17,810 nucleotides of DNA, from contig DATHCY010000036.1 in NCBI GenBank assembly GCA_035319305.1, positions 1-17,810 of the forward strand, read 5' to 3'. The notes beneath the pieces were generated by a model. That model did no database searches. It saw only the letters and a list, made by a program, of their open reading frames with translations, and was not told where the DNA came from. Of the stretch, positions 7,216 through 13,068 are shown piece by piece (position 1 is the stretch's first letter; the number at the start of each line of letters is the position of its first letter). This DNA is from Methanocella_A sp035319305 (GTDB taxonomy: Archaea > Halobacteriota > Methanocellia > Methanocellales > Methanocellaceae). A program made the translations under genes and the position numbers.

Positions 7216-7833
7216 GTGACGTTCAAGGGACCGATACCGGGACCGACCGACTTTATAAGTTACGTGTACCACCTGAGATGGCATATCCTTGCCATCGTGA
7301 TGATCTTTATCATATTCACAGCGCTTGGATATGCAGTAGCACTAGCTTTCCCCAGCTTCACCGAGAGCACCATCAGCGGATTCAAGGAGGATGTAAGCCC
7401 ACTCAAAGAGATGTCTGCAATCGGTTTAATGCTGGGAATATTCGAGAACAACGCCATCAAATGCCTAATGGTAGTCCTGCTCGGACTAGCCCTCGGCATA
7501 GCCCCGATCGTATTTATCATCGCCAACGGCTTTATTATCGGCATCATCATCGGCGCTACCATGGCAAAATCCGGCATCATATATGTACTCGTGGGCATCA
7601 TACCACACGGGATCATTGAACTCCCCATGGTAATCATCTCATCAGCCATAGGCCTCAAACTCGGCATCGATGTCTTTAAAAAACTGATACGGCAGAAAGC
7701 CAACCTCAGAAGAGACCTGAAGGAGGCCATAATGGTCTTTATCTTCTGGATCGCACCGCTATTACTCATCGCGGCATTCATGGAGACCTTCGTGACCGGT
7801 ACGCTACTATACCTGCTGTTTCAGCATAGTTAA
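7216..7833 (+). CDS. SpoIIM/DUF95-family membrane protein (copy 2)
   Basis: A 205-residue paralogue of the previous protein, aligned along its whole length: IPGPTDFISYVYHLR, GIFENNAIKC (74-83), ANGFIIG, IIPHGIIELP (128-137), FWIAPLLLIAAFMETFV. The start is GTG 7216, supported by AGGGGGAT at 7200-7207; the nearby ATGs at 7206 and 7209 are in another frame. The two copies differ most in the loop after the first helix (about residues 45-70), which is probably outside the membrane, so they could be specialised subunits of one hetero-oligomer or have different partners. Function is unknown, as for copy 1. It converges with the gene at 7890-8717 over a 24-bp tandem repeat. Confidence 0.85.
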   Translation: MTFKGPIPGPTDFISYVYHLRWHILAIVMIFIIFTALGYAVALAFPSFTESTISGFKEDVSPLKEMSAIGLMLGIFENNAIKCLMVVLLGLALGIAPIVFIIANGFIIGIIIGATMAKSGIIYVLVGIIPHGIIELPMVIISSAIGLKLGIDVFKKLIRQKANLRRDLKEAIMVFIFWIAPLLLIAAFMETFVTGTLLYLLFQHS

Positions 7834-7843
7834 AAAGAGGGTG

Positions 7844-7891
7844 GGGACAAAAGAAGAACAGACAATTGGGACAAAAGAAGAACAGACAATT
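7844..7891. repeat. Perfect 24-bp tandem duplication
   Basis: GGGACAAAAGAAGAACAGAC plus AATT occurs twice head to tail at 7844-7867 and 7868-7891, without a mismatch. The second copy overlaps the stop codon of the minus-strand gene. Read on the minus strand, each unit is a pyrimidine tract (TTCTTCTTTTGTCCC). Such tracts end transcription in archaea, so the repeat may double up the terminator of the minus gene. Confidence 0.9.
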
Positions 7892-8717
7892 AACTCACAA
7901 GGTTGACCAGCAGATCGTCGTCCAACTTATAGGCTATGAATATAGCCTTAAAATATTCTTTTAGGTTACGGGTCGACAGATCATCCGATGGCGCCTCGGG
8001 AAGATTGTACACAAACCATTTTATCTCCCCTGTTTCGTCCGTCTTCTTCGTGAGAAATTCATAAGACCCCCTTGCCGGTTCCTTATCCTGCAGGGTAAGG
8101 CCGCCCGAGAGGTGCAGTAACATCAGCGCATGGGCACTTTTTACCCTCTCAAAGCCAAATAGTAGGTTCAACACCTGATCGGTGTTAACGTACTTCAAAT
8201 TAAAAGGGGTACCCCCCACCACGATCTTCCGCGGCTTCCGTATCTCGAAGTACTCAGGGCCCGAAGTCCTCATCCCGGTCACCCTGCCGCCGTCCAGTTC
8301 CTGTTCCTGGATGAAAATCAGCGACTTCGAGCGTGGAGGCCCCTTTACCGCGGACTTTTTTGAAAGATATGCCAGCCAGTCCTCCGCCTTCGCCGAGAGA
8401 GGATAGCTGATCCACCTGTAACACCCAAAAGGCTCGCCATGAGAGGCGGGACAGCTCTTGCAATTGACCTGCAATTGGTCCAGGCAGCTAGTATCATGAA
8501 GAACCTCCGATACCTTGCGCATCTCCTGATGTGTACCGTCCAGAGCCTGCACCTTGATCATGCTATTCAAAGCATCCGCTTCAGACATACCATCAGTCGC
8601 CATCAGATTAATGATAGCAAGGCCCCTATTCCTCTGCTTGATCATCGCGATCATTCTGTCACCAGACAACGTGTCCTTGACTTTGCAAGGATGATCAATC
8701 AGATAGTCTACTCCCAT
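7890..8717 (-). CDS. Unrecognised protein with a four-cysteine cluster
   Basis: About 275 residues, soluble, no signal peptide or membrane helix. I do not recognise the family. The main feature is a cysteine group in the first half with spacing C-x7-C-x2-C-x9-C (CLDQLQVNC, CKSC, FGC), followed by YRWISYPLSAKAEDWL; it could bind zinc or an Fe-S cluster. The C-terminus (LKEYFKAIFIAYKLDDDLL) is helical. ATG 8717 is chosen because GTGGTGG lies about 8 nt upstream; GTG 8732 is the alternative. The frame stays open and protein-like upstream to 8849 without any ATG, GTG or TTG (see findings), so the true N-terminus may be longer or lost by a frameshift. A TATA-like box lies at 8820-8830. Confidence 0.7.
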   Translation of the reverse strand: MGVDYLIDHPCKVKDTLSGDRMIAMIKQRNRGLAIINLMATDGMSEADALNSMIKVQALDGTHQEMRKVSEVLHDTSCLDQLQVNCKSCPASHGEPFGCYRWISYPLSAKAEDWLAYLSKKSAVKGPPRSKSLIFIQEQELDGGRVTGMRTSGPEYFEIRKPRKIVVGGTPFNLKYVNTDQVLNLLFGFERVKSAHALMLLHLSGGLTLQDKEPARGSYEFLTKKTDETGEIKWFVYNLPEAPSDDLSTRNLKEYFKAIFIAYKLDDDLLVNLVS

Positions 8718-8817
8718 ACTTTTTACCACCACAGACTCGCTTATCCGATAAGCCTGCTGGACAAGCGCCTCAGGGCTTTTGTGATTTACCCTTAATGTAA
8801 CATAGCATTTATTGGCA

Positions 8818-8832
8818 AAAGTTTTATAAATA
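8818..8832 (-). promoter_or_regulatory. TATA-like promoter of the four-cysteine gene
   Basis: On the minus strand ATTTATAAAAC lies at 8830-8820, putting a predicted transcription start near 8800. That is at an ATG (8803) which is out of frame with the gene, and about 80 nt before the ATG I annotated. Confidence 0.5.
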
Positions 8833-8849
8833 CTATATCCATGAAGAAC

Positions 8850-9190
8850 TTAATAAGTGCTGTATAGCTGGCCCAATCAATCGGTAATTAAAGGATAAGT
8901 TTAATGCATCATCCATCTTAAACAAAAATCCCGAGACGGAGGCCATACAGCGGCTATGATCACGCCGCTATAACTATAGCTGTTTAAAAAAGGCATCCGG
9001 ACGCAGCTGATACGCGATGGATCGAAGAGGATATCGGAGAAATATATGAAATGAAAAAGTTATAGTACCCAAACAAAGCTAGTGTTGGGTTATGCACCAG
9101 TATCTTAGAGTACTAAAACAAATTCAACATACCACATTTTGATAAAAATATAAAATGGTATCTTCCTCAAACCAATTCAAATAGCCGTTT
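8850..9190. other. Gene-free AT-rich region with several inverted repeats
   Basis: No gene is visible on either strand. It contains ACAGC/GCTGT (8947-8951 and 8979-8983) enclosing AGCGGC/GCCGCT (8949-8954 and 8964-8969). It also has ACCCAA..TTGGGT at 9067-9072/9085-9090, which extends to eight pairs with one bulge, and ATACCA(c)ATTTT/AAAATGGTAT (9129-9140 and 9152-9161). The last overlaps a TATA-like box, so it could be an operator or a hairpin at a promoter. Confidence 0.55.
9144..9158 (+). promoter_or_regulatory. TATA-like box upstream of the candidate structured RNA
   Basis: AAAAATATAAAATGG around 9145-9158 is the best archaeal TATA-like box in the gap upstream of nadA. It predicts a transcript starting near 9175-9182, just before the base composition changes from AT-rich to GC-rich. 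Confidence 0.45.
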
Positions 9191-9192
9191 TA

Positions 9193-9303
9193 TTAGCGGG
9201 GAGTGCGGAGGGATGGGAGACCTCAGCCTAAAGGCCTGGGGATGGTAGCTCCTCGCATACGATACTCTCAGCCTTCTTTTAGCCATCCAGAGTGAGAGGA
9301 GTA
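9193..9303 (+). ncRNA. Candidate structured RNA or leader of nadA-hypD
   Basis: A GC-rich block inside AT-rich flanks that folds on paper. The outer stem is TGCGGAGGG (9204-9212) with CTCCTCGCA (9249-9257), one A-C mismatch. The inner stem is CCTCAGCC (9221-9228) with GGcCTGGGG (9233-9241), capped by TAAA and with one bulged C. Between them lies a two-sided purine-rich internal loop (ATGGGAGA/ATGGTAG). A second hairpin, CTCTCA (9265-9270) with TGAGAG (9293-9298), follows. It does not match SRP RNA, RNase P RNA or 5S rRNA motifs that I know. It may be an H/ACA-like or other small RNA, or the upstream part of a long nadA leader. Confidence 0.4.
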
Positions 9304-9333
9304 AACAGCCAGATCGACCTGATCAGGATTGTA

Positions 9334-9425
9334 CGCTAGGTAGTCGCGGTGCGTGACAGTGTAGATAGATTTAACTGATAACACATCCATCTGAAACCCA
9401 AAATTCTAGCGACGGTGCGCTAGCT
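9334..9425 (+). promoter_or_regulatory. nadA leader: ribosome site in a hairpin loop, with an alternative partner
   Basis: CTAGCG (9406-9411) pairs perfectly with CGCTAG (9418-9423). The 6-nt loop ACGGTG holds the GGTG ribosome site of nadA, 8 nt before ATG 9426. A second CGCTAG at 9334-9339 could pair with the same CTAGCG, opening the hairpin, so two structures exclude one another. A weak TATA-like AGATTTAACT at 9367-9376 could start a short transcript lacking the upstream copy. The palindrome CCTGATCAGG at 9318-9327 is another possible protein site. The regulatory role is inferred. Confidence 0.45.
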
Positions 9426-10334
9426 ATGAGCTTAGTAGACGAGATTTTATCACTTAAAAGACAGCACAAGGCGGTCATTCTAGCCCATAATTACCAGCGG
9501 GGCGAGGTGCAGGATATCGCCGACTACACCGGCGACTCGCTCGGCCTGAGCCAGAAGGCGGTTGAGACCGGCGCCGAGGTCATCGTGTTCTGCGGGGTCG
9601 ATTTTATGGCGGAATCTGCGGCGGTGCTGAATCCTGACAAGACGGTGCTGATCCCGAAGCCCGAGGCGAGCTGCCCCATGTCCGCCATGATCTCGCCGCT
9701 GCAGCTGCAGTTGTTCAAGAGGGAGCACCCGGAAGCAGCGGTGGTCTGCTATGTCAACTCCTCCGCAGCGGTAAAGGCGGAGAGCGACATCTGTTGCACG
9801 TCCTCCAACTCGGTCAGGGTGGTCAACGCCCTGGAGCAGAGTGAAGTGATATTTATCCCTGACTATAACCTGGCCATGTACACCCAGCGCTTCACAGAAA
9901 AGAGGATCTACCCCTGGAACGGCTTCTGTCCGACACACCACCAGATCACCGCCGGAGATATCCTAGTCTCCAGGATGGACCACCCTGGGGCGGAGGTCCT
10001 GGTCCACCCGGAATGCCGGCAGGAGGTCATCGACCTGGCGGATGGCGTATTCTCCACAGACGGCATGCTCAAGTACGCGAAAAGGACTGAGAAAGACCTG
10101 ATCATCGGCACTGAAGTGGGCATCATACACCGGCTCAAAAAGGAGAACCCGGGCAGGAACTATTATCCGGTTTCGGACTACGTGGTCTGTCCGAACATGA
10201 AAATGAACACACTAGAGACAGTCAGGGACAGCCTACGGGATATGCGCACGGTGATCGCGGTACCGGAAGATATTCGTACCAAGGCGAGAAGAGCACTGGA
10301 CAGAATGCTGGAGATCGGCAGAGGCGATAGGTAG
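9426..10334 (+). CDS. nadA: Quinolinate synthase (NadA)
   Basis: This 302-residue [4Fe-4S] enzyme condenses iminoaspartate with dihydroxyacetone phosphate to quinolinate in de novo NAD synthesis. The three expected cluster cysteines are present: C83 (EASCPM), C168 (NGFCPTHH) and C255 (YVVCPNMK). Active-site segments AHNYQRGEVQDIADYTGDSL (20-39), CYVNSSAAVKAESDICCTSSN (a Y-V-N-S/T-x-A-x-x-K-A pattern near 109-117) and VHPEC (193-197) are intact. The length fits the short archaeal and thermophile form. ATG 9426 is preceded by a ribosome site held in a hairpin loop. No nadB (aspartate oxidase or dehydrogenase) or nadC is in the window. The stop directly abuts the hypD start. Confidence 0.96.
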   Translation: MSLVDEILSLKRQHKAVILAHNYQRGEVQDIADYTGDSLGLSQKAVETGAEVIVFCGVDFMAESAAVLNPDKTVLIPKPEASCPMSAMISPLQLQLFKREHPEAAVVCYVNSSAAVKAESDICCTSSNSVRVVNALEQSEVIFIPDYNLAMYTQRFTEKRIYPWNGFCPTHHQITAGDILVSRMDHPGAEVLVHPECRQEVIDLADGVFSTDGMLKYAKRTEKDLIIGTEVGIIHRLKKENPGRNYYPVSDYVVCPNMKMNTLETVRDSLRDMRTVIAVPEDIRTKARRALDRMLEIGRGDR

Positions 10335-11396
10335 ATGACAGGACAGGAGCAAACGGCCAGGGCCCTGGCAGAACAGATCGGGAAGCTCGCGGCAGAGAGA
10401 GATATCAAGATTATGCACGTATGCGGCACACATGAATATACTATCACAAAAAGCGGCATACGTTCATTATTACCGCCAAACGTCAAGGTAGTCATGGGCC
10501 CTGGATGCCCGGTATGCGTCACCCCGCAGAGCGAAATCGACGCATGCGTGGAACTCGCCGAACATGGAAAGATCATCTGCACCTACGGCGATCTGTTGAG
10601 GGTCCCCGGCACGAAATCTTCCTTATACGACACGGTAGGCGACATACGCATCGTACAGAGTATCGCGCAGGCGGCCGACATCGCCCGACAAAATCCGAAC
10701 AAAGATGTAGTCTTCATGGCCGTGGGCTTCGAGACCACGGCGCCCACAACCGCAGCAGTCCTGCTCTCACACCCGCCTGATAACTTTTCGATCATAGTCT
10801 CCCACCGGCTAGTTCCACCCGCCATGAAATGGCTCATGGAGCAGGGGGAGGCGAAGCTGGACGGGTTCCTGCTGCCCGGGCATGTCTGTACGGTCATGGG
10901 AGTCCACGAGTATGAAGCATTTCCTGTGCCGCAGGTTATCGCAGGGTTCGACGCGATGGAAGTGTTATATGGGCTGTATCTGCTGGTCAAACAGATTGTG
11001 GAAGGCCGCGCTGTGGTAGAGAACGCATACTCGAAAGCGGTCAAGCCTGAGGGCAATGTGAAGGCTCAAAAAATGATGGCCGAAGTATTCGACGTCTGTG
11101 ATATCCGGTGGAGGGGCTTCCCAGTCATCCCAGGCTCGGGCTACAGGCTGAAGCCACAGTTCGGGAAGTATGACGCGCTGCAAAAATTCGGACTGACACT
11201 GAAGGATGTCAAAGTGACGACCGGCTGCCTGTGCAACGAACTGCTGCGCGGCATCAAAGAACCGACCGACTGCAGACTGTTCGGCAAATCATGCACCCCG
11301 CTCAAGCCCGTTGGCGCCTGCATGGTATCGAGCGAAGGCGCGTGCAGGATCTGGTACACCTACGGCAAGGCGCACAAAATAGTAAAATCGACGTGA
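10335..11396 (+). CDS. hypD: [NiFe]-hydrogenase maturation protein HypD
   Basis: This 353-residue protein forms the HypCD scaffold on which the Fe(CN)2CO unit of [NiFe]-hydrogenases is assembled. It shows MHVCGTHE (27-34, catalytic cysteine C30), GPGCPVC (55-61, C58 and C61), VGFETTAPTT (130-139), LPGHVC (180-185), and a C-terminal Fe-S region with C298, C300, C313, C320, C329 and C337. The length is normal. The ATG follows the nadA stop codon with no spacer; GAGG at about 10321 inside nadA can serve as ribosome site, so translation is probably coupled. Usual partners (hypC, hypE) are not in this window. Its presence implies that the organism makes [NiFe]-hydrogenases. Confidence 0.96.
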   Translation: MTGQEQTARALAEQIGKLAAERDIKIMHVCGTHEYTITKSGIRSLLPPNVKVVMGPGCPVCVTPQSEIDACVELAEHGKIICTYGDLLRVPGTKSSLYDTVGDIRIVQSIAQAADIARQNPNKDVVFMAVGFETTAPTTAAVLLSHPPDNFSIIVSHRLVPPAMKWLMEQGEAKLDGFLLPGHVCTVMGVHEYEAFPVPQVIAGFDAMEVLYGLYLLVKQIVEGRAVVENAYSKAVKPEGNVKAQKMMAEVFDVCDIRWRGFPVIPGSGYRLKPQFGKYDALQKFGLTLKDVKVTTGCLCNELLRGIKEPTDCRLFGKSCTPLKPVGACMVSSEGACRIWYTYGKAHKIVKST

Positions 11397-11740
11397 AATC
11401 GCCGCTAGTTGATTACAGCCATTCTTATGGTTGTATACTGGCACGGCTTCACAGGGGTTATCGGCCTGACCCTCGAATCTGTGCCTGTGAAGGAATGTCG
11501 CTGCTCTATGCCGGAACATAGATTCTACGGATTGCGTAGACTGGCACAGATTACCAGTTAAAAACGGATAGTGTAGAGGCCTTTCATATTCTTTTCTATT
11601 AGTTATCTGTGTGAATCTGTGCCAGTCTACGCAATCCGTAGAATCTATGTTCCGGCATAGAGCAGCGACCTTATTCCTTCTCGAGCCCTCGATGCAACCG
11701 CTTTGATATAAACCTGAAAAACTTCTGACAGAATGAAAAG
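11397..11740. other. Gene-free region after hypD, filled with inverted repeats
   Basis: No credible gene lies here. It holds a 9-bp inverted repeat CTTCACAGG/CCTGTGAAG (11447-11455 and 11484-11492), a long inverted repeat (separate entry), and several short copies of parts of the latter. These include GAATCTGTGCC at 11475-11485 and ACTGGCAC at 11437-11444. Confidence 0.7.
11489..11680. repeat. Long near-perfect inverted repeat, arms of about 64 nt
   Basis: The left arm (11489-11552) is the reverse complement of the right arm (11614-11680). The inner 56 nt (11497-11552 with 11614-11669) are perfect, then a 3-nt insertion on the right (CTT at 11670-11672), then GAAGGAAT/ATTCCTTC. The 61-nt centre is unrelated and AT-rich. 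Each arm itself contains small dyads, CTATG-ccggaa-CATAG and CTACG-gattg-CGTAG. There is no reading frame, so it is not an insertion sequence with a transposase; a MITE-like element or a recombination-generated palindrome are possible. Confidence 0.92.
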
Positions 11741-11790
11741 GCCGGGAAGACAGGTTATCGGCCTGTCTTCCCGGCGGATCTTTTCCCCTT
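11741..11790. terminator. Strong bidirectional hairpin terminator
   Basis: GCCGGGAAGACAGG (11741-11754) pairs with CCTGTCTTCCCGGC (11762-11775): a perfect 14-bp stem with a 7-nt loop TTATCGG. On the plus strand it is followed by GGATCTTTTCCCCTT. On the minus strand it is followed by CTTTTCATTC. It separates the convergent hypD and sequon-rich protein genes and can serve both. Confidence 0.8.
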
Positions 11791-11812
11791 AAGAAGCTCG
11801 CCCTATGGACGC

Positions 11813-11836
11813 CCTTCAGGCCTTCAGGCCTTCAGG
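11813..11836. repeat. Three tandem copies of CCTTCAGG
   Basis: Perfect 8-bp units at 11813-11820, 11821-11828 and 11829-11836. The last two copies reach into the final codons and stop of the minus-strand gene (LKA-stop), so slippage here would alter its C-terminus or 3' end. Confidence 0.85.
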
Positions 11837-12756
11837 AACTTCCACGAGTTCTGCATATCGCTAACGCAGGTGGTCCAGTTGCCCGTCGCTTGCAGGACCA
11901 TGTAGTCGCCCTGGAACTGGATCTGGTAGCTATTGAACAGGGCGCTATAGATGCCCGCTTTCTCCAGCCTAGATTTGTATGTGGCTTTCTCCTCATCCGT
12001 CAGCGTTCGATTCATGTGAAGGACGGCCTGGTAGGTGAAATTGTCGCCGCTCGGAGTGATTCCTGCGTAGTATCGGTCGGAGTCATTGAATGCTGAGGAG
12101 GTACCTACAGTGGCCATGCAGGCTTGGTTGGCGTTGATCGGGTAGCCCTTGAGCTGGTCGAATAGGTCGCTGTAATCGTCATACGAGGTGTTTCTTCCTA
12201 TGCCACCCTTCATGAAATTGACCATGCCGGCTACGTTCTGGGCCGGGCCGCTTATCACAGGCCAGGTTTGAGAGAACGTGTAGTAGTTATCGTCGATTGT
12301 TTCGAGTGTAACGCCCTGATAGGTGGTTTCGCTGTAATTCATGTTTTGGAAGTCAGATCCGAAGTCTGTGACCATCACCCACTGATCGTTGTAAGAGCCG
12401 AAGTATCCCATGGGATAATCGACGAACATGTCTTTACGAGGCTGGGCGCCGAACGTGTCAGGGTTCGGGAGGCTGTTGCTCAGGTTGCTCATGGCCCAGT
12501 TCCTGACCTCAGGGCTTGCATTCAGATCAATATAACGTATATAGTCGGCACCATTCGGGGCAATTTTGACTCCGTCGACGATGGAATTGAACTGGACGGT
12601 GGGCGTGCTGTTATTACCTCCCGTGAAGTTCTTGCTGTTCACACAATAGTACATCGCCGACGCGAGCATGATGATGACGAGGAATAGCGGAATGGCGATC
12701 CTAGCCAGCTTCTGCATTCCTGTTTGTCTTGACTTGCGACCCATAGATGATGACAC
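11824..12756 (-). CDS. Membrane-anchored extracellular protein, N-glycosylation-rich, function unknown
   Basis: A 310-residue protein. A basic N-terminus (MGRKSRQTGMQKLAR) precedes one hydrophobic helix at about 18-38, typical of an uncleaved signal anchor. The remaining 270 residues are polar and acidic, rich in N, S, T, Y and D. They carry about eleven N-x-S/T sequons (for example at N43, N79, N91, N140, N189, N224, N239, N249, N293), which suits an archaeal surface glycoprotein. Only two cysteines (C213, C297) lie outside and may form a disulfide. I do not recognise the ectodomain. ATG 12756 has GAGGTG 5 nt upstream. The gene stands alone and converges with hypD. Confidence 0.75.
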   Translation of the reverse strand: MSSSMGRKSRQTGMQKLARIAIPLFLVIIMLASAMYYCVNSKNFTGGNNSTPTVQFNSIVDGVKIAPNGADYIRYIDLNASPEVRNWAMSNLSNSLPNPDTFGAQPRKDMFVDYPMGYFGSYNDQWVMVTDFGSDFQNMNYSETTYQGVTLETIDDNYYTFSQTWPVISGPAQNVAGMVNFMKGGIGRNTSYDDYSDLFDQLKGYPINANQACMATVGTSSAFNDSDRYYAGITPSGDNFTYQAVLHMNRTLTDEEKATYKSRLEKAGIYSALFNSYQIQFQGDYMVLQATGNWTTCVSDMQNSWKFLKA

Positions 12757-12761
12757 CTCGA

Positions 12762-12809
12762 ATGCAATTAAGAGACAGTAACGGCATAATACTTAAAGCT
12801 TGCAGTATT
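12762..12809 (-). promoter_or_regulatory. Promoter and possible operator of the sequon-rich protein gene
   Basis: On the minus strand GCTTTAAGTA at 12799-12790 is a TATA-like box about 39 bp before the start codon, giving a leader of about 15 nt with GAGGTG. AATACT (12788-12793) and AGTATT (12804-12809) form an inverted repeat spanning the box, a plausible repressor site. Confidence 0.45.
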
Positions 12810-12910
12810 AGGGGTAGATACCATACGGGCTGTAGGGGGAGGTTAAAATTACCTGGTGCAACGGGGAACTTTTATAATTTCTAGGGCGAGCAGTCCTGTT
12901 AAAAATGTAG

Positions 12911-12982
12911 TGGACCCTGCGGGAATTGAACCCGCGGCATCTACGTTGCGAACGTAGCACTCTACCCCTGAGTTAAGAGCCC
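12911..12982 (-). tRNA. tRNA-Ala (anticodon CGC)
   Basis: A 72-nt cloverleaf without intron. The acceptor stem GGGCTCT/AGGGTCC contains the G3-U70 wobble pair that identifies alanine tRNAs. The D-arm is ACTC/GAGT, the anticodon stem CTACG/CGTAG has loop TTCGCAA (anticodon CGC, reading GCG), and the T-arm is GCGGG-TTCAATT-CCCGC. The discriminator is A and CCA is not encoded (CTA follows). A T5 tract at 12905-12901 lies just downstream and probably ends transcription. Confidence 0.97.
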
Positions 12983-12996
12983 GATTTTATTTTAAG

Positions 12997-13020
12997 ATAC
13001 TACTTGTAGTATATATAATG
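12997..13020 (-). promoter_or_regulatory. tRNA-Ala promoter with overlapping dyad
   Basis: On the minus strand CATTATATATACTAC (13021-13007) is a strong TATA box about 30 bp before the mature 5' end. An inverted repeat ATACTAC-TT-GTAGTAT covers 12997-13012, between the box and the transcription start. The dyad may be fortuitous in such AT-rich DNA. Confidence 0.6.
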
Positions 13021-13068
13021 TTCGTGAGAACGGGTCAAGGGATAGGCAGATGAAAAGGCCAGGATCGT

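Noticed and set aside
7844..7891. Tandem repeat as the start of a CRISPR array
   Set aside because: The two units are directly adjacent with no spacer, and no further copies or cas genes are present.
9193..9303. SRP RNA, RNase P RNA or 5S rRNA
   Set aside because: The GC-rich block lacks their hallmark motifs, such as the SRP helix-8 GGAAG-type loop, and is too short.
11489..11680. Terminal inverted repeats of an insertion sequence
   Set aside because: Only 61 bp lie between the arms, with no transposase frame and no visible target duplication.
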